8,404 bases of DNA from Candidatus Gerdarchaeota archaeon (GCA_016839405.1 JAEOUJ010000038.1:1-8404), one strand, 5' to 3'; shown: positions 1 to 6,461, counted from the stretch's first letter. The notes: generated from the sequence alone by a model not told the origin. Numbers and translations: made by a program.

Positions 1-455
1 ATACTTCGTTTTCGAAGAATACGCTTAACACTTGATTTAACAGGTGGTTTTTGATAAATTTCACCTGTAAATTCCTTAATGACTTTATGAATTGCTAATT
101 CATTTATTTGATCATGTAAATGCATTATGCAAACATATTCTTTACCAGCAGGTAATAATGCTTCAGTAATTTTGGTTGCATCCTCTAAGGCAACAGGTAA
201 TATTCCGCTTACAGCAGGATCAAGTGTGCCTGAATGGCCAGCTTTTGTTAAATCAAAAATTTTCTTTATATATGCAACAATTTCTTGGCTTGTTGGATTT
301 GGGTGTTTATCTACATTAATTACTCCAAGACGAATTAATTCAGGTATAGATCGCTCTTCTGGTTTTTGCCCATAATTAGTGATCTCAAAATCATCTGATT
401 TAGTTATTAATGTCTTCTTTTTTTCTGAGGGCAAAAGATTTTCTGAATCGGTCAT
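1..455 (-). CDS. cbf5: Cbf5/dyskerin-type RNA pseudouridine synthase, N-terminal part (runs off window start)
   Basis: Cbf5 is the catalytic subunit of archaeal H/ACA RNPs. It isomerises uridine to pseudouridine in rRNA and also makes tRNA Psi55. Translation from the ATG at 455 gives 151 codons before the window edge, roughly the first 45% of a family member of about 330-340 residues; the rest of the TruB core and the PUA domain lie outside. Visible landmarks are the archaeal N-terminal extension (residues 1-42), GVINVDK (44-50), the catalytic block AGHSGTLDP with the catalytic Asp at 79, LPVALEDATK (86-95), LLPAGKEYV (100-108) and GEIYQKPPVKSSVKR (131-145). All match archaeal Cbf5 closely. 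The usual DKPPGPTS loop reads DKHPNPTS, a mild change. A GGTG ribosome-binding candidate (461-464) lies five bases upstream of the ATG. The gene follows rpl14e in the common archaeal order but is separated from it by a terminator-like hairpin. Confidence 0.94.
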   Translation of the reverse strand, partial: MTDSENLLPSEKKKTLITKSDDFEITNYGQKPEERSIPELIRLGVINVDKHPNPTSQEIVAYIKKIFDLTKAGHSGTLDPAVSGILPVALEDATKITEALLPAGKEYVCIMHLHDQINELAIHKVIKEFTGEIYQKPPVKSSVKRILRKRS

Positions 456-494
456 GTTCACACCAGTATTTATTTACTATTAATGTAGTTTAGG

Positions 495-528
495 AAAAAA
501 TAAAATCTTTCCTTAAATAAAAGGAAAG
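495..528 (-). terminator. Hairpin plus T-rich tract between rpl14e and cbf5
   Basis: CTTTCCTT (507-514) and AAGGAAAG (521-528) form a perfect 8-bp stem with a 6-base loop. Read on the minus strand, the stem is followed directly by ATTTTATTTTTT (506-495). This looks like an intrinsic terminator or attenuator for the rpl14e transcript, placed before cbf5. In archaea the oligo-T tract is the main termination signal, so the hairpin may instead act as an mRNA 3' stabiliser. A TATA-like AT stretch at 468-487 could then serve cbf5 separately. Confidence 0.55.
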
Positions 529-543
529 CTCAAATTAAAAATA

Positions 544-565
544 TAATCCTCAAATTTAAGGATTA
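544..565 (-). repeat. Small inverted repeat covering the rpl14e stop codon
   Basis: TAATCCT (544-550) and AGGATTA (559-565) form a perfect 7-bp stem around an 8-base loop that holds the rpl14e stop (556-558). On the minus strand the stem is followed by a T-rich stretch (TATTTTTAATTT). Together with the hairpin at 507-528 this makes two consecutive hairpins at the 3' end of rpl14e. The stem is AT-rich and weak. Confidence 0.35.
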
Positions 566-831
566 ATTGTTAATCGTTCTTTAATAAAAGCATCTAGTTG
601 AGCAGCTTTTGCTGCAGTAAGAACATCTGTATCAGTTGCTTTACGTGTGATTTCCAATTTTTTATTGGTTGGTTCTATATGATTAAGATTCACACGTCTT
701 CTCTTGATTCCACTTAATTTTGGTGGACCTGTAATTAAAACATAATTTTTATCAATTATGTCCACTACAACTGCTTTTCTTAAGGCTTCTCTACCAGAGG
801 TTTTTACAACTATTCTACCAATATCAATCAT
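556..831 (-). CDS. rpl14e: Large-subunit ribosomal protein eL14 (L14e)
   Basis: This 91-residue basic protein is a component of the archaeal/eukaryotic large ribosomal subunit. The first half is a KOW-type SH3-like barrel. It opens IDIGRIVVKTSGREA, continues with KAVVVDIIDKNYVLITGP (19-36), and then shows the eL14 signature around SGIKRRRVNLNHIEPT (40-55). The remainder is a short helical, charged tail, so the length is normal for archaeal eL14. The ATG at 831 is supported by GGAG (841-844) nine bases upstream. It lies between cmk and cbf5 in the conserved archaeal order. A 148-base gap separates it from cmk and holds a TATA-like box and a structured leader, so it is probably transcribed at least partly from its own promoter. 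Confidence 0.93.
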   Translation of the reverse strand: MIDIGRIVVKTSGREALRKAVVVDIIDKNYVLITGPPKLSGIKRRRVNLNHIEPTNKKLEITRKATDTDVLTAAKAAQLDAFIKERLTINP

Positions 832-867
832 TTTTTATTTCTCCAATATAGATTGCATCAAATATTC

Positions 868-889
868 GCTTCGCGTCACCTTGCGAAGC
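868..889 (-). promoter_or_regulatory. GC-rich hairpin in the rpl14e 5' leader
   Basis: GCTTCGC (868-874) and GCGAAGC (883-889) form a perfect 7-bp, G/C-rich stem around an 8-base loop, in surroundings that are otherwise very AT-rich. On the minus (sense) strand the loop reads AAGGTGAC, which contains the Shine-Dalgarno-like AGGTGA. The hairpin ends 36 bases before the rpl14e ATG. A seven-codon reading frame (ATG at 858 to TAA at 835) follows it and overlaps the GGAG ribosome-binding site. The structure is seen directly; any role in controlling rpl14e is inference. Confidence 0.45.
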
Positions 890-940
890 AGCCTTATTGT
901 GCTTAAGCTATTTTTGTGTTCATTTTGCAAAAATAAGAAA

Positions 941-947
941 TATATAA
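941..947 (-). promoter_or_regulatory. TATA-box candidate for rpl14e
   Basis: On the minus strand TTATATA (947-941) is preceded by an A-rich, BRE-like stretch (GCAAAAAG). The usual archaeal spacing of about 25 bases puts transcription start near 917-920, giving rpl14e a leader of about 85-90 bases. AT-richness makes chance matches common, so this is a moderate call. Confidence 0.45.
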
Positions 948-979
948 CTTTTTGCGTTAAAATGGAAAGGTAATTTATT

Positions 980-1555
980 TTATTTTGCCATGATTTCTTT
1001 ACACGCAGCAACAATAATAGCTATACATTTTTCTTTTGAAATCCTATCTGTACTGAGAATTATATCATAAATTTCAGTATCGGATATATCTACTTTATAC
1101 ATTCGTTTGAAACGATTTACTTCACTTTTTGTACGAGCATTGGTTTCTTTACTAGCTTCCTTAAAACTTAAACCATCCCTTTTAGCTATTCGTTTAATTC
1201 GAGTATCATACGAAGCAGTGACATAAATATTGAAGTCAGAAAAATCTTTAGCCATCCAAGCAGCTAATTGACCCTCTAAAATAACATTGCCTTTTTTCGC
1301 CTCATCAATAGTGGTTTGATCAATTATTTCATCTATTGAACGATCTCGTTCACATCTTTTTGAAAACTCCTCCAAATCACAACCACTTTCCTTTGCTAAT
1401 TTACGGAAAGTTTTTCCAGAGGAAACATACTTAAGCTGAAGTGCTTGTGCAATTTCTTTAGCAAAAGTGCTTTTACCAGAACCATGTGGACCAGAGATCG
1501 TTATTACAACCAAATTTTTCACCGAAAGATAAATTATTTTATATGTTAAAACCAT
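980..1555 (-). CDS. cmk: Cytidylate kinase, archaeal type
   Basis: This P-loop kinase transfers a phosphate from ATP to CMP/dCMP in pyrimidine nucleotide supply. In the 191-residue version starting at ATG 1555, the Walker A motif GPHGSGKST is at 22-30, the NMP-binding SSGKTFRKLA at 45-54, LEGQLAAW at 93-100, and the LID/C-terminal block ARTKSEVNRFKRMYK...YDIILSTDR at 140-171. This is the short archaeal Cmk layout. The family normally starts a few residues before the first beta strand, so GTG at codon 12 (1522) or TTG at codon 15 (1513, giving MVVITISG) are credible alternative starts. A TATA-like box at 1569-1577 would put the transcription start inside the first codons of the long version, which favours a later start. 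It is the first gene of the cmk-rpl14e-cbf5 cluster and diverges from pheS. Confidence 0.92.
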   Translation of the reverse strand: MVLTYKIIYLSVKNLVVITISGPHGSGKSTFAKEIAQALQLKYVSSGKTFRKLAKESGCDLEEFSKRCERDRSIDEIIDQTTIDEAKKGNVILEGQLAAWMAKDFSDFNIYVTASYDTRIKRIAKRDGLSFKEASKETNARTKSEVNRFKRMYKVDISDTEIYDIILSTDRISKEKCIAIIVAACKEIMAK

Positions 1556-1667
1556 TATTACTTTTTCTTAAATATAATGGTAGAACTAGCTCATAAATAC
1601 TAACTCATTTCATGGAAAAATTTTTCAATTACAAATATTGAAAAGTGCTATAATAGAGGAATTGTTA
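1556..1667. promoter_or_regulatory. Divergent promoter region of cmk and pheS
   Basis: These 112 bases separate two divergent genes. Minus-strand TATA-like boxes are at 1569-1577 (TTATATTTA) and near 1592-1600 (GTATTTATG). The latter stretch also reads CATAAATAC on the plus strand and could serve pheS, giving it a leader of about 45 bases. AGAGGA at 1655-1660 lies seven bases before the ATG at 1668 and is a good ribosome-binding site. It decides the pheS start against the upstream in-frame TTG at 1638. Confidence 0.5.
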
Positions 1668-3191
1668 ATGTCATCTAATATAAAACTGACTAAAGATCAA
1701 GCAGATATCATGCAAACAATTCAACATGAAAAAGAAATTTCGCAGGTTAATCTAGCTCTTAAAACTAAAAAGGATCAAGTGAAAATTGCTAGAGAAATTC
1801 TAGTGTTAGTAGAAGCAGGATTAGTTGACAGTATAGAAAAAACAGAGAAAAAAATAACTCTAACAAAAGAAGGGAAAACCTATCTTAAAAAAGGATTGCC
1901 TGAAAAACAAATTTTCGAAGCATTAAAAGGAAAAGGTCGAATCCTATTAAATGATTTCAAGAAAAGTACTGATTTGGATGAACAATTAATAAACATTGCA
2001 ATTGGTTGGCTTCGACGAAAGAAATGGGTGGCATTTACTACTGAAGGTAAGAAAACATATGTTGAAGCTACAAAACAAACTGAGGATATTGATGAAGAAG
2101 TTTTACAGCTCATTGATTCAGGAGAAATATCTAGTAGACTAAATGAAAAGGAAATTAATACTAGCTTAAATGATCTAAGAAAACGTAAAATAATAAATGT
2201 TGATGAAAAACGAATAAGGATTATTAGATTAACAAAAGAAGGAGAAGATCTACTTAAAGAAGGTTTTAAAGTACAAAAGAAATTGGAAACAACATTAACT
2301 CCAGAGATGATAATTACAGGGAATTGGAAAAAGAAAGAATTCAAACCTTATGATCCTTCTTTTGATGTACCAGTAACTTATTTTGGAAGAAGACATCCTG
2401 TTATTGAAGTAATAATGGAATTACGAGATATATTCATTGAAATGGGTTTCACAGAGATAAGGGGACCACTAGTTGAATCCGAATTTTGGAATTTTGATGC
2501 ATTATTCCAACCACAAGATCATCCAGCAAGAGAATTAGCAGATACTTTCAAAATATCCAAACCTAGTAAAGCTGATTTACCTAGTAAAGATATAATTGAT
2601 CGAGTTTCAAGAACACATCAAGACGGATGGAAAACAAAGAGTACCGGATGGGGTTATAAATGGTCAATGAGTGAAGCAGAAAGACTATGCTTAAGAACAC
2701 ATACTACTGCAACAACATGTAGGCACTTAGCTAAAGCTTTCAAAGAATGGGAACCACCAGAGAAAGTCTTCACAATCGATCGAGTGTATAGGAATGAAGC
2801 TGTTGATTACCAACATCTAGCTGAATTTTCACATTTTGAAGGAATAATTGTTGATAAGAATGTTAATTTAAGACATCTCATTGGTAATTTGAGAACCTTT
2901 TATGGAAAAATGGGCTTTAAGAAAATTCGATTAATCCCATCATTTTATCCTTACACTGAACCATCTATGTCAACAATAATTTACGTTGATAAATTTAATT
3001 CATGGATGGAAATGGGTGGCTCTGGAATATTCAGACCCGAAGTAACCTTGCCTTTTGGAGTCAAGGAAAAAGTTTTAGCATGGGGGCAAGGTCTCGAGCG
3101 TTTAGTTATGCTTAGATTAGATTTGGATGATATTAGAGAAGTCTATAGCACTAATATCGATAGACTAAGAAATACACCTGTAATATTTTGA
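1668..3191 (+). CDS. pheS: Phenylalanyl-tRNA synthetase alpha subunit, archaeal/eukaryotic type
   Basis: This is the catalytic subunit of the (alpha-beta)2 class II enzyme that charges tRNA-Phe. From the ATG at 1668 it has 507 residues, normal for archaeal PheS. The N-terminal third is three consecutive winged-helix modules (about 1-75, 77-135, 140-205). Each ends in a similar wing with LTKEG or TTEG, as in the tRNA-contacting domains of archaeal/eukaryotic PheS. The class II core follows: motif 1 around GFTEIRGPLVE (260-270), the QDHPAREL loop (282-290), LRTHTT (342-347), motif 2 DRVYRNE...HFEG (371-392), SWMEMGGSGIFRPEVT (445-460) and motif 3 GQGLERLVML (473-482). The ATG is chosen over TTG 1638 because of AGAGGA seven bases upstream. 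It converges with pheT, its partner subunit, rather than sharing an operon with it. Confidence 0.97.
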   Translation: MSSNIKLTKDQADIMQTIQHEKEISQVNLALKTKKDQVKIAREILVLVEAGLVDSIEKTEKKITLTKEGKTYLKKGLPEKQIFEALKGKGRILLNDFKKSTDLDEQLINIAIGWLRRKKWVAFTTEGKKTYVEATKQTEDIDEEVLQLIDSGEISSRLNEKEINTSLNDLRKRKIINVDEKRIRIIRLTKEGEDLLKEGFKVQKKLETTLTPEMIITGNWKKKEFKPYDPSFDVPVTYFGRRHPVIEVIMELRDIFIEMGFTEIRGPLVESEFWNFDALFQPQDHPARELADTFKISKPSKADLPSKDIIDRVSRTHQDGWKTKSTGWGYKWSMSEAERLCLRTHTTATTCRHLAKAFKEWEPPEKVFTIDRVYRNEAVDYQHLAEFSHFEGIIVDKNVNLRHLIGNLRTFYGKMGFKKIRLIPSFYPYTEPSMSTIIYVDKFNSWMEMGGSGIFRPEVTLPFGVKEKVLAWGQGLERLVMLRLDLDDIREVYSTNIDRLRNTPVIF

Positions 3192-3192
3192 A

Positions 3193-3227
3193 GAAATTGA
3201 TTAGCTGATATAAGCTAAAACAATTTC
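3193..3227. terminator. Shared inverted repeat at the convergent pheS/pheT ends
   Basis: The left arm, 3193-3206 (GAAATTGATTAGCT), pairs with the right arm, 3213-3227 (AGCTAAAACAATTTC), around GATATA. The outer 7 bp and inner 5 bp are perfect and enclose a 2-versus-3 base mismatch. The repeat starts two bases after the pheS TGA, and its right arm contains the pheT stop (3215-3217), so both mRNAs could form nearly the same hairpin at their 3' ends. There is a moderately T-rich stretch on the plus side (3224-3241) and none comparable on the minus side. A bidirectional 3'-end signal is an inference. Confidence 0.5.
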
Positions 3228-4879
3228 TCAATTTCTATTTCAAAAGCTCCAACTGGATTTTCAAGTTCAAAGTTGATAAGAACTTCTGGATGAATTTCAC
3301 CAAAAATGCCAACTTGTTTGCCTTTTACCATTATTTTTGCACATCTACCATCAAAGAAGCTTGGGTGAGAAGTAGTTTCTAATTTATATTTAGTAATACC
3401 TAAAGCTTTCATTACAGCTTCTATATTAGATTTTGTTTCAACAAAATCAACTTTAGGATGTATGATTGCACCGCTAAGAAAGATTTCTCGAGAAGCTTTC
3501 GTTTCTAAACTCTCATCAATTCTTGAAATATCTCCAACATCAAAGATTTTTTGTGGAAGAGAATAGGGTTTATTTCTTTGTAAAATATAAATAAGACTTG
3601 GTAAAAGACTATCTCTAACAATACTATATTCACTACTAACAGGATTAAGAATTTCCACTGGGTTACCTGTTGTTCTCATCTTATCATAATGCCAATTTTT
3701 TGATACAAGTGTAAAACTAACTACTTCTATAAAACCTAATCCTGTCATAATTTTACGACATTGATTTTGTAATTTGATTATAGGGTGAGGTTGTCCAGCA
3801 GAGACAATATCATCAAGTAATGGTTCAATTCTATGATATCCATAAGAAATTGCTATATCTTCAATTAAATCAACTTCATGAAGGACATCAACGCGATACG
3901 AAGGTACTTTAACACATATTTTACTCTTACTTTTAGTATTTGGATCTATACCAAAACGAGATTTTTCTAAGCTTAAAATAATTTCTTCATGGGTTAAAAC
4001 AAGCCCTAATACTTCTTTTATTGATTTAATATTTAAATCCCAATTAGTGGGTTTAAAATCAGGTGTTATAATTGCTGTCCCATTTGGGTATTCTACAGTT
4101 ACTTGCTCGATATCATAACCTTCTTCTGCAAATGAGCTAGTAAGAATTTCAAGTGCATATCTTACAGCACGTTCATCTGTTCCTGTAACATCGATGAATA
4201 TATCTTTTGTTTTATTAGTAACAAGAGTAAGAATACCATTTATTATTGGAGGAAATGAGAGAACTTTGTTATTACTATCAACCAAAAAAGGTACGAGACC
4301 ATCAGGATTAACAAGATGAGCATATTTTATTCCTTTAGGATGTTCAAGGCAAATTTCTTCAGGAGTCATTTTTCTTTCTACTTCACCAAGAGGAATAAAA
4401 GCATGAGTATTTGCTTTTTCACCATAATATCTATAAGGTGGCTTAATGTCTCTCATGTCATGAATGCCAATACTGACTTTCTTACGATCACGACCAACAA
4501 CCCAATGAATTGTTTCTTGAGTATTCATTAATTCAGCAATACTTTCTTCATCGAAAGTAACATTATGAACAATGGCACACTGAATAAAAGGTCTAATTTT
4601 ATTAACAGTTTTTTCGACCTTAACAGTAATCTTACTTTTATTTAATTTATAGTTTGGTAAACCAGTTTCTATACCTATAATCCCTTTTAATGCACGAGAG
4701 AAACCAGCAATGCTACCAAAATCAGGTCTATTAGGATTATATTCAACTTTAATTCCATCTTCTCTCTTATCATCAATATCAGCTCCTAATTGGAGACTAT
4801 ATTCCTCTAATTCCTCAAGGGTAAGAGATTTTCCTAATATTTTGTTGACTTTTTTTAATGGTAGATCAATAACTGGCAT
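3215..4879 (-). CDS. pheT: Phenylalanyl-tRNA synthetase beta subunit, archaeal/eukaryotic type
   Basis: This is the non-catalytic beta subunit, which carries the editing site that hydrolyses Tyr-tRNA-Phe and helps bind tRNA. At 554 residues it matches the short archaeal/eukaryotic form, without the bacterial anticodon-binding C-terminal domain. Landmarks are VEYNPNRPDFGSIAGFSRAL (45-64) in the N-terminal domain; the B3/B4 editing region from about 90 to 255, with FPPIINGILT (209-218) and DVTGTD (230-235); the B5 region ending in VPSYRVDVLHEVDLIEDIA (325-343); and the B6/B7 class II-like core with LNPVSSEYSIVRDSLLPSL (411-429), FDVGD (446-450) and GEIHPEVLINFELENPVGAFE (527-547). The ATG at 4879 gives the standard MP-x-I start of the family. 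No strong ribosome-binding site is seen, though AGGT lies about 10 bases upstream. Its partner pheS converges on it. Confidence 0.97.
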   Translation of the reverse strand: MPVIDLPLKKVNKILGKSLTLEELEEYSLQLGADIDDKREDGIKVEYNPNRPDFGSIAGFSRALKGIIGIETGLPNYKLNKSKITVKVEKTVNKIRPFIQCAIVHNVTFDEESIAELMNTQETIHWVVGRDRKKVSIGIHDMRDIKPPYRYYGEKANTHAFIPLGEVERKMTPEEICLEHPKGIKYAHLVNPDGLVPFLVDSNNKVLSFPPIINGILTLVTNKTKDIFIDVTGTDERAVRYALEILTSSFAEEGYDIEQVTVEYPNGTAIITPDFKPTNWDLNIKSIKEVLGLVLTHEEIILSLEKSRFGIDPNTKSKSKICVKVPSYRVDVLHEVDLIEDIAISYGYHRIEPLLDDIVSAGQPHPIIKLQNQCRKIMTGLGFIEVVSFTLVSKNWHYDKMRTTGNPVEILNPVSSEYSIVRDSLLPSLIYILQRNKPYSLPQKIFDVGDISRIDESLETKASREIFLSGAIIHPKVDFVETKSNIEAVMKALGITKYKLETTSHPSFFDGRCAKIMVKGKQVGIFGEIHPEVLINFELENPVGAFEIEIEKLF

Positions 4880-5024
4880 AAATATAACGACCTAATGTTA
4901 AATGTTCATATCAAATGGTGGAGAAAGAACTAAATTAAAACTTTGTGTAAATTTCATCTAGTAAGAAGAAAGCTTTAAGAAAAAAATAAGGAGAATTATA
5001 CACACAATAAAAGAGTGATAAAAA
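4880..5024. promoter_or_regulatory. Divergent intergenic region, pheT and the 120-residue gene
   Basis: These 145 bases must hold the promoters of two divergent genes. For pheT the best minus-strand TATA-like stretch is TTTTAATTTAG (4931-4941), giving a leader near 30 bases. For the plus-strand gene CTTTAAGAAA (about 4973-4982) is a possible box. GAGTGAT (5013-5019) is a plausible ribosome-binding site five bases before the ATG at 5025. The box assignments are weak because the region is AT-rich throughout. Confidence 0.35.
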
Positions 5025-5387
5025 ATGAATTTTTTTAAACGGTTATTTTCCAAGAAAAAAAATCAAAAGGATTCTGATTTTATATATCGTTCTGCAGTAA
5101 TTAAAGAATTCTCAGCACCTGTAGCAATAAATAAAGGAGAAAAATTGAAAGTTGTCGTTTCAGGGGTTTTTTCTGATTTAGGATGGAAAATGGAAGAAGC
5201 AAAAGCAGAAATAAAAAATAATGAAATTATTTTGGATGTAATTGGAAAGAAAAAAGCTGGTATGATGTCAGCTCAAGCATTAAAACCATATGATACGGTT
5301 ATTGAGATTAAAGGATTGAAACAAGGGGATTATGTAATTAGAGCTAACAAAGGAACTAATAGAACTCTTATGTTAAAGGTGGAATAA
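5025..5387 (+). CDS. Small predicted beta-sandwich protein of unknown function
   Basis: This 120-residue protein is not one I can assign to a named family. Residues 1-15 (MNFFKRLFSKKKNQK) are basic, with phenylalanines spaced as on an amphipathic helix. There is no signal peptide or transmembrane segment. Residues 20-120 are predicted mostly beta: KLKVVVSGVFSD (40-51), AEIKNNEIILDVIGK (61-75), YDTVIEIKGLKQGDYVIRANK (89-109) and TLMLKVE (114-120). The pattern PYDTxIxIKGLxxGDYxIRxN resembles the last strands of small immunoglobulin-like beta-sandwich domains; this is a pattern-level resemblance only. There are no cysteines, so a cytoplasmic location fits. The start is supported by GAGTGAT five bases before the ATG. 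The UroD-fold gene begins only 20 bases downstream on the same strand, suggesting co-transcription and perhaps a joint function. A membrane-surface or nucleic-acid contact by the basic N-terminus is speculation. Confidence 0.8.
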   Translation: MNFFKRLFSKKKNQKDSDFIYRSAVIKEFSAPVAINKGEKLKVVVSGVFSDLGWKMEEAKAEIKNNEIILDVIGKKKAGMMSAQALKPYDTVIEIKGLKQGDYVIRANKGTNRTLMLKVE

Positions 5388-5407
5388 AATTAGGAGTTAA
5401 GCAAAAT

Positions 5408-6406
5408 ATGACCAAGAACAAATTGGAAATTTTAAAACAAATACAGCAAGGTGAAATAATAAAACCAACTCCTTTTGCTGTATGGAGACACTTCCCAGAA
5501 GATGATTTATTTGCTGATAAATTAGCCAAAAAACAACTTGAATACTTAGACAAATTTGACTCATTGGTAATGAAGGTTAGTCCTAATGGCCGATATTGTG
5601 TAGTTGATTGGGGATGTGAAATTGCTTTTGATGAAAAGAGAATGACTGGCTCATCTTATTGTACGAAATATAGAATAAATACTATAGATGATTGGAATGC
5701 TTTAGAGGAATTAGATGTAACAGAAGGAATGTTTGGAGAACAGCTAAAAGCTTTAGAATTAATTTCAAAAGGAATGAAAAATCCGACGCCATTTGTTGAA
5801 ACGATTTTCAATCCGTTAATGGTTGCTGCAAAATTAACTGAGAAGAAAGAGCTAATTATCCAATCAATTAAAGAAAATCCAAAAACATTTCATGAAGGAT
5901 TAAAGACTATTACAAAAGTAATGACTGATTTTGCAAAGATATCAATAGAAAATGGATCAGCAGGTATTTTTCTTGCAACACAAGAAGCAACATTTGATTT
6001 ACTCACTGAAAATCAGTATAAGGAATTTGGTATGGATTATGACATGCAATTATTACAAGCAATAAAAGGAAAAACAGATTTCAATATGGTTCATATTCAT
6101 GGAGATAACATTATGTTTGATTACATTGCGAAGAATTATCCAGTTGAGGCATTGAATTGGCATGATCAATTAACAGCACCATCAATTGCAGAAGCAAGTA
6201 AAAAATTTGATGGTATATTAATGGGCGGAATTGAGGAGAAGAAATTTCTATTAGAAGCAACTGATGAAGAATTAATTTCTAGTATCAAAGATGTAATTAA
6301 TTCAGTTAATGGTAAAAGAATAATTATTGCTCCTGGATGTGTAATTCCAATAAATATACTTGATGAAAAGGTCAATGTTATAATCAATTATCTAAAAACA
6401 CATTAA
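5408..6406 (+). CDS. Uroporphyrinogen decarboxylase-fold protein (not HemE), possible methyltransferase-like enzyme
   Basis: This 332-residue protein has the UroD/MtaA TIM-barrel layout (COG0407-like). The N-terminal half contains TPFAVWRHFPEDD (21-33), KVSPNGRYCVVDWGCEI (56-72) and DDWNALEELD (94-103). The C-terminal half contains MVHIHGDNIMFDYI (227-240), ALNWHD (248-253), GILMGGIEE (269-277) and IIIAPGCVIPINI (305-317). True HemE motifs, the RQAGRY arginine loop and the catalytic aspartate block, are absent, so heme synthesis is unlikely. In methylcobamide:CoM methyltransferases of this fold, zinc is bound by His-x-Cys and a late Cys. Here the equivalent positions read H229-x-H231 and C311, a His-His-Cys variant. 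A metal-dependent methyl transfer or a demethylase partner role is inference; no corrinoid protein gene is in the window. AGGAG at 5392-5396 precedes the ATG by 11 bases, and the upstream 120-residue gene ends 20 bases before it. Confidence 0.85.
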   Translation: MTKNKLEILKQIQQGEIIKPTPFAVWRHFPEDDLFADKLAKKQLEYLDKFDSLVMKVSPNGRYCVVDWGCEIAFDEKRMTGSSYCTKYRINTIDDWNALEELDVTEGMFGEQLKALELISKGMKNPTPFVETIFNPLMVAAKLTEKKELIIQSIKENPKTFHEGLKTITKVMTDFAKISIENGSAGIFLATQEATFDLLTENQYKEFGMDYDMQLLQAIKGKTDFNMVHIHGDNIMFDYIAKNYPVEALNWHDQLTAPSIAEASKKFDGILMGGIEEKKFLLEATDEELISSIKDVINSVNGKRIIIAPGCVIPINILDEKVNVIINYLKTH

Positions 6407-6444
6407 TTATTTATAATAACCAAATAATATGTTTCATTTTTTTT
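6406..6444 (+). terminator. Weak AT hairpin and T8 tract after the UroD-fold gene
   Basis: ATTATTT (6406-6412) and AAATAAT (6422-6428) can pair with a 9-base loop, and TTTTTTTT follows at 6437-6444. The all-AT stem is weak, but an oligo-T run shortly after a stop codon is the usual archaeal termination signal. It is followed by a regulator that appears to have its own promoter. Confidence 0.45.
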
Positions 6445-6461
6445 ACATCAAAGAAATCACA

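Noticed and set aside
127..375. Plus-strand open frame of 82 codons
   Set aside because: It lies antisense to the clear cbf5 frame, has no recognisable domain or ribosome-binding site, and is explained by the conserved protein on the other strand.
859..935. Possible small guide RNA (box C/D or H/ACA) in the rpl14e-cmk gap, attractive because cbf5 is nearby
   Set aside because: No acceptable pair of C and D boxes, and no GC-rich H/ACA hairpin with a pseudouridylation pocket and a 3' ACA at the right distance. The 8-bp TATTTTTG/CAAAAATA stem at 909-935 is all but AT-only and overlaps the predicted transcription start.
758..973. Plus-strand open frame of 71 codons across the rpl14e start and leader
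   Set aside because: Half of it is antisense to rpl14e, and the rest is low-complexity translation of the leader. No start signal or family resemblance.
1649..1654. TATAAT resembling a bacterial -10 box just before pheS
   Set aside because: All genes here are archaeal in type and there is no matching -35 element. Such hexamers are frequent in AT-rich DNA, and it lies too close to the ATG at 1668 for an archaeal TATA box.
1638..1667. Ten-residue N-terminal extension of PheS from TTG 1638
   Set aside because: AGAGGA at 1655-1660 is well placed for the ATG at 1668 and would be inside the coding region if TTG were used. The extension is outside the first winged-helix module.
1880..2344. Minus-strand open frame of 154 codons inside pheS
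   Set aside because: The Ser/Phe/Ile-rich composition is typical of the reverse complement of a Lys/Glu-rich coding region. pheS is certain on the other strand.
4316..4895. Plus-strand open frames antisense to pheT (about 4316-4531 and 4710-4895)
   Set aside because: Both are shadows of a strongly conserved gene and resemble no protein family.
5408..6406. Annotation of the UroD-fold gene as HemE (uroporphyrinogen decarboxylase of heme synthesis)
   Set aside because: The N-terminal arginine loop and catalytic aspartate block of HemE are missing, and metal-site residues of the methyltransferase branch are present instead.
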